Source: Tetrahymena thermophila SB210 (Eukaryota; Ciliophora; Oligohymenophorea; Hymenostomatida; Tetrahymenidae). From it: 64,000 nucleotides of DNA. Location of the stretch: assembly GCF_000189635.1 (NCBI RefSeq), contig NW_002476519.1, positions 65,142 through 129,141 on the forward strand, in the 5' to 3' direction. Positions 37,748-50,298 of this stretch are shown one piece after another. The translations under genes and the position numbers were made by a program. The notes beneath the pieces are model-generated. The model saw nothing but the letters and a program-made list of their open reading frames with translations, was not told the origin of the DNA and made no database searches. Positions within the stretch are counted from its first letter, which is position 1, and each line of letters begins with the position of its first letter.

Positions 37748-39746
37748 TGTTAATTTAGCTCATCATTTTATTTTAAACTTTTGCTTTTATTATTAATTAA
37801 TCTTATTATTTCATATTTTTTCTTCATTTTTTCCTTCTCATTAGCTATTTAATGATATATTTTTTCTTCAATATTTAAAAAGTTCTAATTAAATTCGTGC
37901 AATGGGTGCATCTGGCTTAGGTTCTGGTTTAGCAAATTGCATTAATCTCTCAAATTTGACACTTGAACTTCTGTAAAAACAGTTTATTTGTTTTGGATTG
38001 TGATATTTTTAATTATAAAAACTAATTAAAAACAATAAACTCTTTTTTGTTTTTGTTTTTATTGTGCTTTCTTTTTTTTGTTCTTTCTTTCTTTGTTAAT
38101 TTAGCTCATCATTTTATTTTAAACATTTGCTTTTATTATTAATTAATCTTATTATTTCATATTTTTTCTTCATTTTTTCCTTCTAATTTACTATTTAATG
38201 ATATATTTTTTCTTCAATATTTAAAAAGTTCTAATTAAATTGGTGATACATACATACATACATACTCGCACATGGTGACATGCACTCGGGATAGGGGCCC
38301 TATATATAATTACTTATACATTATTATTATTATACGTATACCAATTTATTTATATATAATTGTGGGTAATATACTAGAAGGGAAGGGTCACCTACACCCT
38401 AATGGCATTTCTACTAATCTTCCATGATTTGACTACGCATTATGCTCGCTTCCCATTTGTATTCCAGATCTTCTGTTCAGAATGGGGCCTCCTCTTTACC
38501 TCCTATCAGATTTGGCCCTTCCCTCCTACCAAGGAGACCGCTGGTAACATTCACATTTTTACATGGAATTTTTCGAAATAAAGGGGGCGGTATAGGATTC
38601 GAACCCCCGATATCACTGCTAAGACCCTCCGACTCGCCCACTCGAGCCGCTTAGCCCTTCTTTAAATTGGTGATGAAGGTGCATCAGGTTTAGGTTCTGG
38701 TTTAGCAAATTGCATTAATCTCTCAAATTTGACACTTAATCTTCGGTAAAAACAGTTTATTTGTTTTGGATTGTGATATTTTTAATAATAAAAACTAATT
38801 AAAAACAATAAACTCTTTTTTGTTTTTGTTTTTATTGTGCTTTCTTTTTTTTGTTCTTTCTTTCTTTGTTAATTTAGCTCATCATTTTATTTTAAACATT
38901 TGCTTTTATTATTAATTAATCTTATTATTTCATATTTTTTCTTCATTTTTTCCTTCTAATTTACTATTTAATGGTATATTTTTTCTTCAATATTTAAAAA
39001 GTTATAATTAAATTGGTGATGAAGGTGCATCAGGCTTAGGTTCTGGTTTAGCAAATTGCATTAATCTCTCAAATTTGACACTTGATCTTTGGTAAAAACA
39101 GTTTATTTGTTTTGGATTGTGATATTTTTAATTATAAAAACTAATTAAAAACAATAAACTCTTTTTTGTTTTTGTTTTTATTGTGCTTTCTTTTTTTTGT
39201 TCTTTCTTTCTTTGTTAAATTAGCTCATAATTTTATTTTAAACTTTTGCTTTTATTATTAATTAATCTTATTATTTCATATTTTTTCTTCATTTTTCCTT
39301 CTCATTAGTTATTTAATGATATATTTTTTCTTCAATATTTAAAAAGCGATAATTAAATTGGTGATTAAGGTGCATCAGGCTTAGGTTCTGGTTTAGCAAA
39401 TTGCATTAATCTCTCAAAATTGACACTTAATCTTCGGTAAAAACAGTTTATTTGTTTTGGATTATGATATTTTTAATTATAAAAAGTAATTAAAAACAAT
39501 AAAGCTCTTTGAATTTATTTGATAGATTGTAATTAATTAATTTTTTTATCTTTTTTTACCACTAACGAAATTTTATTTATTAATTTAAGAAATATTTTTT
39601 AATTTAAAAGTGTATTCTATTTTGATATTTATTTAAAATTTACTCAAATTTATTTTTAAATTTTTAGCTTCTTGAATGAATTCAAAGTAATAAGAAAGTA
39701 TCTTAAATCAAAAAGATTAGTTGTCTTTAAAAAATATATCTTGTGA
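34723..39746 (+). CDS. 90-nt-exon LRR gene A, one repeat exon split by a SINE-like insertion
   Basis: Exon 1 34723-34761 (MIQQIKKYYQLEE), exon 2 34819-34868, then ten LRR exons: 35764-35853, 36118-36207, 36488-36577, 36836-36925, 37182-37271, 37517-37606, 37883-37972, 38229-38745 (interrupted), 39002-39091, 39347-39436. The terminal exon is 39668-39746, ending TGA. Every uninterrupted LRR exon is exactly 90 nt with phase-2 boundaries and encodes NQIGDEGASGLGSGLANC followed by INLSNLTLDLR. The eighth carries a 414-bp insertion after GGT GAT. Without it the protein would be 355 residues; skipping that exon would keep the frame and give 325. The introns, 245-280 nt, are nearly identical and start GTAAAAACAG; their length varies mainly with a (CTTT)n run. 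The product is probably an intracellular LRR protein; its ligand is unknown. Confidence 0.78.
35570..35598 (+). repeat. Poly-C and poly-T tract in the first long intron of gene A
   Basis: A run of about thirteen C, an A, five C and then a T run, just before the first (CTTT)n stretch. Genes C and E lack it at the equivalent position. Confidence 0.8.
38248..38661 (-). mobile_element. tRNA-headed SINE-like retroelement in an LRR exon
   Basis: A 414-bp insertion, much richer in GC than its surroundings, flanked by a 13-bp target-site duplication TTAAATTGGTGAT (38235-38247 and 38662-38674). On the minus strand it starts with a tRNA-like head at about 38581-38656. This has an A-box-like GGCTCGAGTGGG and a perfect B-box GGTTCGAATCC, so an internal RNA polymerase III promoter is likely. 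It ends in a (GTAT)n tail next to the left duplication. Duplication, pol III head and simple-repeat tail are the marks of a SINE mobilised by a partner LINE. A 3' motif GTGCGAGTAT just before the tail recurs in the insertion at 52256-52618. Confidence 0.85.
38581..38656 (-). promoter_or_regulatory. tRNA-like head with RNA polymerase III A and B boxes
   Basis: About 75 nt on the minus strand. The B box GGTTCGAATCC and the D-arm region GGCTCGAGTGGG are recognisable; a possible anticodon loop CTTAGCA lies at the expected distance. T-stem and acceptor pairing are poor, so this is a tRNA-derived SINE head rather than a working tRNA gene. Confidence 0.7.
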
Positions 39747-40267
39747 TAAACAAGTGATGAAAAAAGGATGAATAAATATTAAATGCTTGAATAATATTTT
39801 GTAAAGTTTTTTTTAACCTAAAAAATAAACAGATAGATTTATAGATTTTATTATTGATTTTATATTTTATAAATAACATTCATATTTTTGTAAGAAAATA
39901 AATTATTTATAAAAAATATAAAAATTAAAATTACTTAAATAATGATTCCATTCACTAGATTTTAGAATAGTATTTAGGTATAATAGAGAGAAAGCAAATA
40001 CTTTTTAAACCTAGAAAAATGATAAAATTTTCTTTTTTATTTAGAATAGGAAACTTGTTAGAGAAAACATATTTTATTTTTTTAAACATATTTTAAAAAA
40101 TTTATAAATATTTGTTTTTTTTTCTTTTCTAATTCCAATACTTAAATATCATAAATACTCATTATTTTTTTATCTAATTAAATTCTCTTCATTTTCTTGA
40201 ATTTTTGAACCATTAAAATAGAAAATTTTACAAAATAAAAAGTATTTTTATATTATTTAAGAACAGT
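39747..40267. other. Spacer between LRR genes A and B
   Basis: The 3' flank of gene A. Its first part resembles the flank of gene C at about 49678-49865, then the two diverge. No gene seen. Confidence 0.5.
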
Positions 40268-40499
40268 TAGTAATTAATAGAATTTTTTCAACATATGACT
40301 AATTAACCATTTACTATTTTTTTAAGTACACATTTTAAATATAAATTTTAAATAAAGAATGTTAAGCTAACTTTTTTGTGATATCTCTTACTAATAGCAA
40401 ATTTATAAATTCATATAATTTAGTTGTTCTTTTTATCCACTTTTTCTTTATTAAATTTCAATTAATTGCTATTGTATTTTTGAAAAAAAAAATAAATAA

Positions 40500-43400
40500 A
40501 TGATATAATAGATTAAATAATATAACAGATTAGAAGAAGTAATTATTTATTATTTTATCAATATATGTTAAATTTATTTTTATTAATTAAAAAGTTTTTA
40601 AACTCTTCTCTATCATCTCATTAGATTCTCGATATTGATCTCGCGTATATTTAATTTATAAATATTATTATTATTAATATTTTATTTATATTTAAATTAC
40701 AATTTATTTATAATATTATTCTTCAAATAGAAATTATCACATATTTCCATTCATTTTATTTTAACAAATATATTTTTAGTTATTTTAACTTAATTTTTGC
40801 TTTAAATTTTTTAAATTCATTATATAGTTTCAAAATAAATCACTCAATTAACTCATATGATTATTAATTTTTAAATAGTATTTTTACCTTAAAATATTTT
40901 AAAATAAAAAACAAGTAGTTAGAAATTAAATTGATATTATATGATATTTTTATTTATTTTTTTTGTTTCTAACACTTTTAATTGATAAAAACAGTTTATT
41001 TGTTTTGGATTGCAATATTTTTACTTGTATTTAAAATATTATAACTCTTTTTAAATATTATTTCTCCAATATTTAAAAAGTGGAAATTTAAATGGTGATG
41101 AAGATGTATCATGCTTAAGTTTTGCTTTAACAAATTGCACTAATCTCTCTAATTTGGCACTTTATCTTGCGTAAAAATAATTTTTTTGTATTGGATTATG
41201 GTATTTTTAGTTATAAAAATGAATTTAAAATAATAAAAATTTTTCAATATTATTAGCCTTTATTTGATTTATTTTTTGTTTTCTTTTTTATTTTACTATA
41301 TTTTTTTCTATTCTTTCTTAGTTTAAGTCATTTTTTTATTATCAAATTTTGCTTTTAATATTATTAATTTAATTTTTTATTATTTCTTCAAACTAACTAA
41401 CTAATTAATTTTATATTTTTTCTTTATTATTTAAAAAGTTACAATTAAATTGGTGCAATTGGTGTTTCAAGCTTAGGTTCCGCTTTAGCAAATTGTTTTA
41501 ATCTCTCTAATTTGGCACTTTATCTTGCGTAAAAAAATTTATTTGTTTTGGATTGTGAAATTTCTAGATATATAAATGAATTTAAAACATTAAAACTCTT
41601 TTAATATATTTTTTAGCTTTTTATTTGATTTATTTTTCTTTTTTTGTTTTTTATTGGGCTTGTATTTTTTTTTCTATGTTTCTTAGTTTAAGCCATATTT
41701 TTATTATCAACTTTTACTTTTATTATTAATTAATGCCTAATATTTGATGTTTTCATCATTTTTCCCTTCTAACTAATTTACTAATAAATAATATATTTTT
41801 CCTTCTATACTTAAAAAGTAAAAATTAAATTGGTACAATTGGTGTATAAGGCTTAGGTTCTGCTTTAGCAAATTGCATTAATCTCTCTAATTTGACACTT
41901 GATCTTACGTAAAAACAGTTTATTTGTTTTGGATTGTGAAATTTTTAGTTATAAAAATGAATTTAAAACAATAAAACTCTTTTAATATATTTATCAGCTT
42001 TTTATTAGATTTATTTTCCTTTTTTTATTTTACTTGTGTTTTTATCTATCTTTTTAGTTTAAGTTATTTTTTTATTATCAACTTTTGCTTTAATTATTAT
42101 TAATTATTTTTTTTATATTTCATATTTTTACCTCATTTTCCCTTCTAAATAAGTAATAATATATTTTTTCTTCAATTTTTAAAAAAGTGGAAATTAAATT
42201 GGTAATGAAAGTGTATCATGCTTAGGTTCTGCTTTAACAAATTGCACTAATCTCTCTAATTTGGCACTTTATCTTCCGTAAAAACAGTTTATTTTTGGAT
42301 TGTGATATTTTTAGCTATAAAAATCTATTTAAAATAATAAAAATATTTAATTTGTTTATTAGCTTTTTATTTTATTTATTTTTCTTTTTTTGTTTTTTAT
42401 TTTACTTTTTTTTTTCTATCTTTCTTAGTTTAAATCATTTTTTTTATTTTTAATTTTTACTTTTATTATTATTAATTCACTTGTTATTATTTCATATTTT
42501 TTCTTCGTTTTCCCTTCAAATTAACTAACTAACTCATTAAATATTTTTTTCTTTAACATTTAAAAAGTTGCAGTTAAATTAATGATGAAGGTGCATCAGG
42601 CTTAGGTTCTGGTTTAGCAAATTGCACTAATCTCTCTAATTTGGCGCTTTATCTTGAGTAAAAATAGTTTATTTGTTTTGGATTGGAAATTTTTAGTTAT
42701 AAAAATTAATTTAAAACAATAAAACTCTTTTAATTTGTTAATTAGCTTTTTTATTTATTTTTCTATTTTTTTTTATTCTATTCGTACTTCTTTTTTTTTT
42801 CAATATTTCTTAGCTCATTATTATTTGAATAGGGAAAATTAAATTGGTGCAATCGGTGCATTATGCTTAGGTTCTGCTTTAGCAAATTGTGCTAATCTCT
42901 CTAATTTGGCACTTAATCTTCGGTAAAAAAATTTTTTTTTTTTTATTGTGAAATTTTAAGTTATACAAATGAATTTAAAGCAATAAAACACTTTAATTTA
43001 TTTATTTTTTTTCACTTGATTTATTTTTCTTTTATAATATACTTTTTTTTTCTACATTTTTTCCTTCTAAGTAAATCATTTAATAACTTTTTTCTTCAAT
43101 ATTTAAAAAGTTTCAATTAAATTGGTGATGAAGGTGCATCAAGCTTATGTTCTGATTTAGCAAACAGCACTAATCTCTCTAATTTGGAACTTTAACTTCA
43201 GTAAAAGCAGTTTATTTTTTTGGATTGTGATATTTTTAATTAAAAAAAATATTTAAAAGAATAAAAAACTCTTTAATTTGTTTATTAGCTTTTTACTTGA
43301 TTTATTTTTATTTTTTATTGTACTCTTCTGTTTTTTTTCCTAAGTTTCTTAGTTTAAGTCATTTATTTATTTTTTTATTATTAACTTTTAATTTAATCAT

Positions 43401-44217
43401 TATTTATTAATTCATATTTTTTCTTCATTTTTCCTACTAACTAACTAATTAACTATTATTTTTTCTTCAATATTCAGTCACAATTAAATTGGTACGATTG
43501 GAGCATCAGGCTTAGGTGCTGCATTAGCAAATTTAACTAGTCTTTCAAATTTGGCACTTTATCTTGTGTAAAAATAGTTAATTTGCTTTAGATTGCTAAT
43601 TTTTTAGTCATAAAAATGAATTTAAAGCAAATAAACTCTTTTAATTTGTTTATTAGCTTGTTATTTAATTTATTTTTTTTTTACTTTACTTGTATTTTTA
43701 TTATTTAATTTTTTTAGTTTAACTCAATTTTGTATTATCAAATTTAGTTTTTATTATTATTAGTTAATTAATTGCTTATTATTTCATTTTTTCCTTCTAA
43801 CTAACTAACTAACTAACTAACTAATAATTATTTATTTTTTCTTCAATATTTAAAAAGTGGAAATTAAATTGGTGATGAAGGTATATAGGGCTTAGGTTTT
43901 GCTTTAGCAAATTGCGCTAATCTTTCAAATTTGACACTTTATCTTGAGTAAAAACAGTTTATTTGTTTTGGATTTGTGATATTTTTGTTTTACAAATTAA
44001 TTTAAAACAATGAACTCTTTTAATTTATTTATGAGCCTTTTATTTTATTTTTCATTTTTTATTCTTATTTATTAATTTTAAATTTTATATTTTTTAGTAA
44101 TTTATTTTAATTTATAATAGAAGTTTTAACTAAATAAATGAATTGAAAATATAAAGTAAATGTCTTAAATTAAAAAGATTAGTTGTCTTTAAAATAGATT
44201 TCCGTTTCTAATGGTGA
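40500..44217 (+). CDS. 90-nt-exon LRR gene B, intact, older subfamily
   Basis: Exon 1 40500-40538 (MIQQIKQYNRLEE), exon 2 40595-40644, then nine LRR exons of 90 nt: 41081-41170, 41439-41528, 41819-41908, 42188-42277, 42568-42657, 42833-42922, 43111-43200, 43478-43567, 43858-43947. The terminal exon is 44121-44217. The model is open throughout and gives 331 residues. Repeats follow IGDEGASSLGSALANCTNLSNLALYL, more varied than in genes A and C, and the introns have also drifted while keeping GTAAAA donors and phase 2. The terminal exon encodes a basic tail with CLKLKRLVVFK, then IDFRFQW. A relic intron start at about 40984, without its exon, shows that one LRR unit was lost from the long intron. 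An LRR scaffold is a safe inference; the binding partner is not known. Confidence 0.82.
41081..43947 (+). repeat. Tandem array of LRR exon-intron units, gene B
   Basis: Nine exons of exactly 90 nt with introns of about 175-310 nt that have diverged from each other much more than those of genes A and C. The acceptor is usually TTTAAAAAG, but two exons use TTTGAATAG and ATATTCAG. Confidence 0.88.
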
Positions 44218-44426
44218 TAAACAAACAAGTGATTTAAAAGGATGAATAAAAATTAAATATTTGAATAATACAAAATAATATGTTTTATTAAATAATATTT
44301 TGTAATAAGAAAATTTAACCTAAAATATACATAGATTTATTATAATTTTTATATTTATAAATATTAGAGTAAAATGCCTTTTAGATTTACAATTAGCGAA
44401 ATTTTATGTTTTGAGTTAATTAATTA

Positions 44427-45518
44427 ATTATTAAAGTTTTTTCAAATATGACTAAATAAATAACTGGTCATCGCTAATTCCTACTATATATATTTTTAAG
44501 TATATGTTTTAAATAGAAATATTAAGTTTAAATAATGAATGTTAAATTAATTTTTCTGTGATAATATATCTCTTCATAAAACCAAATATATATATTAATT
44601 AATATTTGATAATTAATTGATTATTATATTTATTTGTTCTTTTTATCCATTTTTAATTAATTAATTAAATTTCATAAATTGCTTGCTATTCAATATTTTT
44701 GAAAAAAAAAATAAATGATATAATAGATTAAATAATATAAAAAATTAGAAGAAGTAATTATTAATTTTTTAATTAATATCATTTAAATTTATATAAATTA
44801 ATAAAAAAAGTTTATAAGCTCTTCACTTTTATCTCATTAGGTTCTCGATATTGATCTCAAGTAATTTTATTAATTAATATTTTTTTTTATTATTAATATT
44901 TTTTATACATTTAAATTTCAATTTATTTAAATAAATCATTTTTATATAAGAAATTATCATCATTATTTATTTATTGATTTTTATTAAAACAACAGTTTTT
45001 TAGATATTTTAATTTAATTTTCATTTCAATTTTTAATTATTTATGATTCATTTTTTATTATTTGATATTTTTTCTTTATTTTTTGCTATTAAAACTTACA
45101 CTTAATAAAAGCAGTTTATTAGTTTTGGATTGTAATATTTTTAATTATATTAGTTGATTTAAAACTAAAAGATCTTTTAGTTTATTTGATTTCTTTTTCT
45201 TTTTATTATGATTTCTCTTTTTTCATTCTTTGTTAATTTTATTAGTTAGTTATTAATTAATCTTATTATTTCATATTTTTTCTTCATTTTTTCCTTCTAA
45301 TTAACTAGAGTTAAATGCCTATTTAATTTATAAAAGGCGAAATGTAATATATCTTAATAACATAATAAATAAAGCTAAATTAGCTTAAAACAGCCTTATT
45401 TTTGAGTTTTTAGAAAGCTTTAAATTCTCAAAATTTAAAATTTGAAATAATATATACCTTATATTCTTTTCACATATCATTTTTTTTTATAAAAATAAAT
45501 TTTGATAAATTTTACAAA
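44427..45518 (+). repeat. LRR gene 5' block, copy of gene C
   Basis: Near-identical copy of the 34441-35525 block, including first exon, second exon and the relic LRR unit in the following intron. Confidence 0.85.
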
Positions 45519-48500
45519 AGATTGATTTTAACCATGTCCAAAAAAAATGGAGGTTTTTCAAAAAATATAATTCACAATGAATTCCTTTGGGATGAAAAAA
45601 TATTTAAAATTTTAATTTAATAAAATGTATTTTTTGTTCTTTCTTTCTTTATTTCTTTCTTTCTTTGTTAATTTAGCTCATCATTTTATTTTTAACTTTT
45701 GCTTTTATTATTAATTAATCTTATTATTTCATTTTTTTCTTCATTTTTTCTTCTAATTTACTATTTAATGATATATTTTTTCTTCAATATTTAAAAAGTG
45801 GAAATTAAATTGATGCAATGGGTGCATCAGGCTTAGGTTCTGGTTTAGCAAATTGCATTAATCTCTCAAATTTGACACTTGATCTTCTGTAAAAGCAGTT
45901 TATTTGTTTTGGATTGTCATATTTTTAATTATAAAAACTAATTAAAAACAATAAACCCTTTTTTGTTTTTGTTTTTATTGTGCTTGCTTTTTTTTTGTTC
46001 TTTCTTTCTTTGTTAATTTAGCTCATCATTTTATTTTTAAACTAATTCTTTTATTATTAATTAATCTTATTATTTCATATTTTTTCTTCATTTTTTCTTT
46101 CTAATTTACTATTTAATGATATATTTTTTCTTCAATATTTAAAAAGTTGCAATTAAATTGGTGATGAAGGTGCATCAGGCTTAGGTTCTGGTTTAGCAAA
46201 TTGCATTAATCTCTCAAATTTGACACTTAATCTTGTGTAAAAACAGTTTATTTGTTTTGGATTGTCATATTTTTAATTATAAAAACTAATTAAAAACAAT
46301 AAACCCTTTTTTGTTTTTGTTTTTATTATGTTTACTTTTTTTTGTTCTTTCTTTCTTTCTTTGTTAATTTAGCTCATCATTTTATTTTTAAACTTTTGCT
46401 TTTATTATTAATTAATCTTATTATTTCATATTTTTTCTTCATTTTTTCCTTCTCATTCATTAATTATTTAATGATATATTTTTTCTTCAATATTTAAAAA
46501 GTGGAAATTAAATTGGTGCAATGGGTGCATCAGGCTTAGGTTCTGGTTTAGCAAATTGCATTAATCTCTCAAATCTGACACTTGATCTTGTGTAAAAACA
46601 GTTTATTTGTTTTGGATTGTGATATTTTTAATTATAAAAACTAATTAAAAACAATAAACTCTATTTTGTTTTTATTTTTATTGTGCTTGCTTTTTTTTGT
46701 TCTTTCTTTCTTTCTTTCTTTGTTAATTTAGATCCTCACTTTATTTTAAACTTTTGCTTTTACTATTAATTAATCTTATTATTTCATATTTTTTCTTCAT
46801 TTTTTCTTTCTAATTTACGATTTAATGATATATTTTTTCTTCAATATTTAAAAAGTAGCAATTAAATTGGTGCTATGGGTGCATCAGGCTTAGGCTCTGG
46901 TTTAGCAAATTGCATTAATCTCTCAAATTTGATACTTAATCTTGGGTAAAAACAGTTTATTTGTTTTGGATTGTCATATTTTTAATTATAAAAACTAATT
47001 AAAAACAATAAACTCATTTTTGTTTTTGTTTTTATTATGCTTACTTTTTTTTGTTCTTTCTTTCTTTCTTTTTTTCTTTGTTAATTTAGCTCATCATTTT
47101 ATTTTAAACTTTTGCTTTTATTATTAATTAATCTTATTATTTCATATTTTTTATTCATTTTTTCCTTCTCATTAATTATTTAATGATATATTTTTTCTTC
47201 AATATTTAAAAAGTTCTAATTAAATTGGTGATGAAGGTACATCAGGCTTAGGCTCTGGTTTAGCAAATTGCATTAATCTCTCAAATTTGACACTTTATCT
47301 TTAGTAAAAACAGTTTATTTGTTTTAGATTGTGATATTTTTAATTATAAAAACTAATTAAAAACAATAAAACTCTTTTTTGTTTTTGTTTTTATTGTTCT
47401 TGCTTTTTTTTGTTCTTTCTTTCTTTGTTAATTTAGCTCATCATTTTATTTTTAAAATTTTGCTTTTATTATTAATTAATCTTATTATTTCATATTTTTC
47501 TTCATTTTTTCTTTCTAATTTACTATTTAATGATATATTCTTTCTTCAATATTTAAAAAGTTGCAATTAAATTGGTGATGAAGGTGCATCAGGCTTAGGT
47601 TCTGGTTTAGCAAATTGCATTAATCTCTCAAATTTGACACTTGATCTTGGGTAAAAACAGTTTATTTGTTTTGGATTGTGATATTTTTAATTATAAAAAC
47701 TAATTAAAAACAATAAACTCTTTTTTGTTTCTGTTTTTATTGTGCTTGCTTTTTTTTGTTCTTTCTTTCTTTGTTAACTTAGCTCATCATTTTATTTTTA
47801 AACTTTTGCTTTTATTATTAATTAATCATATTATTTCATATTTTTCTTCATTTTTTCTTTCTAATTTACTATTTAATGATATATTTTTTCTTCAATATTT
47901 AAAAAGTGGAAATTAAATTTGTGATAAAGGTGCATCAGGCTTAGGTTCTAGTTTAGCAAATTGCATTAATCTCTCAAATTTGACACTTAATCTTCGGTAA
48001 AAACAGCTTATTTGTTTTGGATTGTGATATTTTTAATTATAAAAACTAATTAAAAACAATAAACTCTTTTTTGTTTTTGTTGTGCTTGCTTTTTTTTGTT
48101 CTTTCTTTCTTTGTTAATTTAGCTCATCATTTTATTTTTAAACTTTTGCTTTTATTATTAATTAATATTATTATTTCATATTTTTTCTTCATTTTTTCCT
48201 TCTAATTTACGATTTAATGATATATTTTTCTTCAATATTTAAAAAGTGAAAATTAAATTGGTTCAATGGGTGCATCAGGCTTAGGTTCTGGTTTAGCAAA
48301 TTGCATTAATCTCTCAAATTTGACACTTTATCTTGAGTAAAAACAGTTTATTTGTTTTGGATTGTGATATTTTTAATTATAAAAACTAATTAAAAACAAT
48401 AAACTCTTTTTTGTTTTTGTTTTTATTGTGTTTGCTTTTTTTTTGTTCTTTCTTTCTTTGTTAATTTAGCTCATCATTTTATTTTTAAACTTTTGCTTTT

Positions 48501-49677
48501 ATTATTAATTAATCTTATTATTTCATATTTTTTCTTCATTTTTTCCTTCTAATTTACGATTTAATGATATATTTTTTCTTCAATATTTAAAAAGTTGCAA
48601 TTAAATTGGTGATGAAGGTGCATCAGGCTTAGGTTCTGTTTTAGCAAATTGCATTAATCTCTCAAATTTGACACTTTATCTTGAGTAAAAACAGTTTATT
48701 TATTTTGGATTGTGATATTTTTAATTATAAAAACTAATTAAAAACAATAAACTCTTTTTTGTTTTTGTTTTTATTGTGCTTGCTTTTTTTTGTTCTTTCT
48801 TTCTTTCTTTGTTAATTTAGCTCATCATTTTATTTTTAAACTTTTGCTTTTATTATTAATTAATCTTATTATTTCATATTTTTTCTTCATTTTTTCCTTC
48901 TAATTTACTATTTAATGATATATTTTTTCTTCAATATTTAAAAAGTGGAAATTAAATTGGTTCAATGGGTGCATCAGGCTTAGGTTCTGGCTTAGCAAAT
49001 TGTATTAATCTCTCAAATTTGAGACTTTATCTTGGGTAAAAACAGTTTATTTGTTTTAGATTGTTATATTTTTAATTATAAAAACTAATTAAAAACAATA
49101 AACTATTTTTTGTTTTTATTTTTATTGTGCTTGTTTTTTTTTTTATTTTAGCTCATCATTTTATTTTTAAACTTTTGCTTTTATTATTAATTAATCTTAT
49201 TATTTCATATTTTTTCTTCATTTTTTCTTTCTAATTTACTATTTAATGATATATTTTTTCTTCAATATTTAAAAAGTTACAATTAAATTGGTTCAATGGG
49301 TGCATCAGGCTTAGGCTCTGGTTTAGCAAATTGCATTAATCTCTCAAATTTGACACTTGATCTTGAGTAAAAACAGTTTATTTGTTTTGGATTGTTATAT
49401 TTTTAATTATAAAAACTAATTAAAAACAACAAAGCTCATTGAATTTATTTGATAGATTTTAATTAATTAATTTTTTTATCTTTTTTATACCACTAATTAT
49501 ATTTTATTTATTAATTTAAGAAATATTTTTTAATTTAAAAGTGTATTCTATTTTGATATTTATTTAAAATTTACACAAATTTATTTTTAAATTTTTAGAT
49601 CCTTGAATGAATTCAATGTAATAAGCAAGTATCTTAAATCAAAAAGATTAGTTGTCTTTAAAAAATATATCTGGTGA
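44715..49677 (+). CDS. 90-nt-exon LRR gene C, intact, young subfamily
   Basis: Exon 1 44715-44753 (MIQQIKQYKKLEE), exon 2 44811-44860, then eleven 90-nt LRR exons starting at 45799, 46147, 46502, 46856, 47214, 47561, 47907, 48247, 48595, 48946 and 49277. The terminal exon is 49599-49677, ending TGA. All boundaries are phase 2 and the frame is open, giving 385 residues. Repeats are almost uniform (NQIGDEGASGLGSGLANC, INLSNLTLDL); variation is concentrated at the residue split by each intron (Arg, Gly, Cys, Ser, Leu, Phe) and at the next residue (Cys, Ser, Gly, Lys, Tyr, Glu). The tail is KYLKSKRLVVFKKYIW. Exons and introns are both close to those of gene A. The LRR fold implies protein binding; no signal peptide or membrane segment is visible. 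Confidence 0.85.
45799..49366 (+). repeat. Tandem array of LRR exon-intron units, gene C
   Basis: Eleven near-identical units of about 330-360 bp. Introns carry the same (CTTT)n stretch and TTCAATATTTAAAAAG acceptor as gene A. Short open stretches at 47379-47570 and 47725-47916 are intron sequence, not genes. Confidence 0.92.
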
Positions 49678-50298
49678 TAAACAAGTGATAAAAAAAGGAT
49701 GAATAAATATTAAATGCTTGAATAATATTTTGTAAAACTTTTTTTAACCTAAAAAATAAACAAATAGATTTATAGATTTTATTATTGATTTTATATTTAT
49801 AAATAACATTCATATTTTTGTAAGTGAATAAATTATTTATAAAAAATAAAAAAATTAAAATTACTTAAATAAATTAATTCCTCTAAAGCAACGCAATGAT
49901 TTTTCCAAAAACGAACAAATAATTTGAAACTTTTAGTGTTTTATTATTTCTTAATAAATTAAATAAATGCTAAGCTTTTATACTTCAGTTATATTTTAAT
50001 CTGAAATATTATCCATCAATAATATTTCTATCCTTTTTTTATTTATCATGATTAAATAGATACCATGATTTAAATAAAACCTCAAGGAGAAATCAAATTT
50101 TAATTTATATTTTAACTTTTGTGGTTACTTTTGAAGATTTTTTTTTTTAATTAATTTTTTTTCTTTTAATTTAGTTATTTACTATCAAATTTTGCTTTTA
50201 TTATTATTAATTAATTAATTTCTTGTTATATCATATTATTTCTTCATTTTTTCTTTCAAACTAATTAATTAATTTTTTTTTCTTCAATATTTAAAAAG
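49678..50298. other. Spacer between LRR genes C and D, no 5' block
   Basis: Gene D should have its first exons here, but neither the 5' block nor a MIQQIK-type exon is present. A stretch at about 49877-49925 (CTCTAAAGCA..., then CCAAAAACGA) resembles the 3' flank of Grl gene 1 at about 57321-57362, hinting at an older deletion or rearrangement joint. Confidence 0.5.

Larger units (their letters stand above)
35764..39436 (+). repeat. Tandem array of LRR exon-intron units, gene A
   Basis: Ten units of about 335-370 bp, each a 90-nt exon plus an intron of 245-280 nt. Exon and intron are both strongly conserved between units, including the TAATTTAGCTCATCATTTTA stretch in mid-intron and the TTCAATATTTAAAAAG acceptor. 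High intron identity points to recent amplification by unequal crossing-over. Confidence 0.9.

Noticed and set aside
38442..38654. 70-residue open frame on the + strand in standard code
   Set aside because: It lies wholly inside the SINE-like element, antisense to its tRNA-like head, and has no protein features.
38581..38656. A working tRNA gene
   Set aside because: A and B boxes are present, but T-stem and acceptor pairing are poor, and the segment is the 5' head of an element with target-site duplications.
47379..47916. Two nearly identical hydrophobic open frames (47379-47570 and 47725-47916)
   Set aside because: They are intron sequence of LRR gene C; the (CTTT)n and T-rich tracts give Phe and Leu runs by base composition.
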